Source: Talpa occidentalis
Lineage: Eukaryota > Chordata > Mammalia > Eulipotyphla > Talpidae
Reading direction: 5' to 3'
Assembly: GCF_014898055.3 (NCBI RefSeq)
Contig: NW_023604861.1
Location: forward strand, 81,254,399-81,318,398
Length of the DNA stretch: 64,000 bases
Positions 63,501 to 64,000 of this stretch are shown in pieces. The position numbers and the translations under genes are program-made. Every line of letters starts with the position of its first letter. Position 1 is the first letter of the stretch. The notes beneath the pieces were generated by a model, which had not been told where the DNA came from, ran no database searches, and saw only the letters and a list, made by a program, of their open reading frames with translations.

Positions 63501-63766
63501 GGGCCTCCCCTGGTGGCGCAGGCGGTTGAGCACCGCACTGTGAAACTGTCCGCAGCCTCTGCAGCACTGGTTCGATCCCGGCCGGCCAGCGAGGGTCCCA
63601 CGTGGCATAGCAGACCTCTCCTGTCTCACCCACTGCTCCCCTCACAGTGTATTTCGTCAGTCTGCCTGTTCTTTTCTCCACTCTGTCTCTGGTGAATCCT
63701 CTCACCCTCCTGTGCATCTTGTGTAAATGAATAAATAAATCTTTAAAAAAAAATAAATAAATAAAT
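63501..63766 (+). mobile_element. tRNA-derived T+ SINE, type C, young
   Basis: It starts GGGCCTCCCCTGGTGGCGCA and GGCGGTTGAGCACCGC, has a GGTTCGATCCCGGCCGGC B-box region and a GAATAAATAAATCTTTAAAA tail. Target duplications of 17 bp with one mismatch (AAAGTTATGCTACTACT at 63484-63500; the second copy at 63767-63783) flank it. Confidence 0.95.
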
Positions 63767-64000
63767 AAAGTTATGCTATTACTAAGACCCATCCAAAATG
63801 GCAGACTCATTGCAGGAGTGATTTCTGCACTGCTCAACAGGACCCATGGAGTATGCACTGGACTTGATGCCAGTGGTCAGTCCCACTGGCTGATTTTTAG
63901 AAAAAGCAAAGTTAAGAAACAACACAAGGTGTGCAATGCTGGGTCAGACTGTTAAGCACCATGAAGAAGCTTTTTCTTGAATCAACAAATGCTTGCAACT

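Overview
This window is mammalian nuclear DNA: low gene density, GT-AG introns, MIR and L2 fossils, L1 fragments, Tigger and MER5-type DNA transposons, MaLR LTRs, and a young tRNA-derived SINE family with A/B boxes and an AATAAA-plus-TCTTT tail. That SINE is neither Alu nor B1/B2, and it does not match my memory of the carnivore, equine or cetartiodactyl families. A laurasiatherian is likely. A horseshoe or leaf-nosed bat (Rhin-1-type SINE) is my best guess, but it is an inference from memory.

One real gene crosses the whole window on the + strand: ANTXR1 (TEM8, anthrax toxin receptor 1). Four in-frame, phase-0 coding exons are visible at 8582-8623, 15866-15961, 16438-16605 and 27743-27823. 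Together they give 129 codons of the cytoplasmic tail, starting just after the transmembrane helix and ending before the proline-rich C-terminus. The extracellular vWA and Ig-like exons lie upstream of the window. The last coding exon (proline-rich) was not found and should lie beyond 64000. Everything else is intron: the end of the preceding intron (1-8581), 7.2 kb, 0.48 kb and 11.1 kb internal introns, and more than 36 kb of the next one.

The introns are a palimpsest of transposable elements. 1-8581 holds two SINEs, a MER5 fossil and a poly(A)-only insertion. 8624-15865 has a CT/CA microsatellite and a long L2 copy. 16606-27742 has nested Tigger/MER2-like DNA transposons, a young L1 and an almost complete antisense MLT1 LTR. 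The 27.8-64 kb intron has L1, MER5A and an antisense solo-LTR candidate, most of the SINEs (one inserted in the tail of another), and the most informative locus at 58.97-61.22 kb. There a Tigger1-like element was split by a full-length antisense GAPDH processed pseudogene, whose poly(A) end was later hit by a SINE.

I found no second functional protein-coding gene, functional RNA gene, CRISPR array or novel biochemical system. Most reading frames of 60-190 codons lie in repeats or are chance frames. The interest here is in retrotransposition scars and nested insertion chronology, plus conserved ANTXR1 tail exons.
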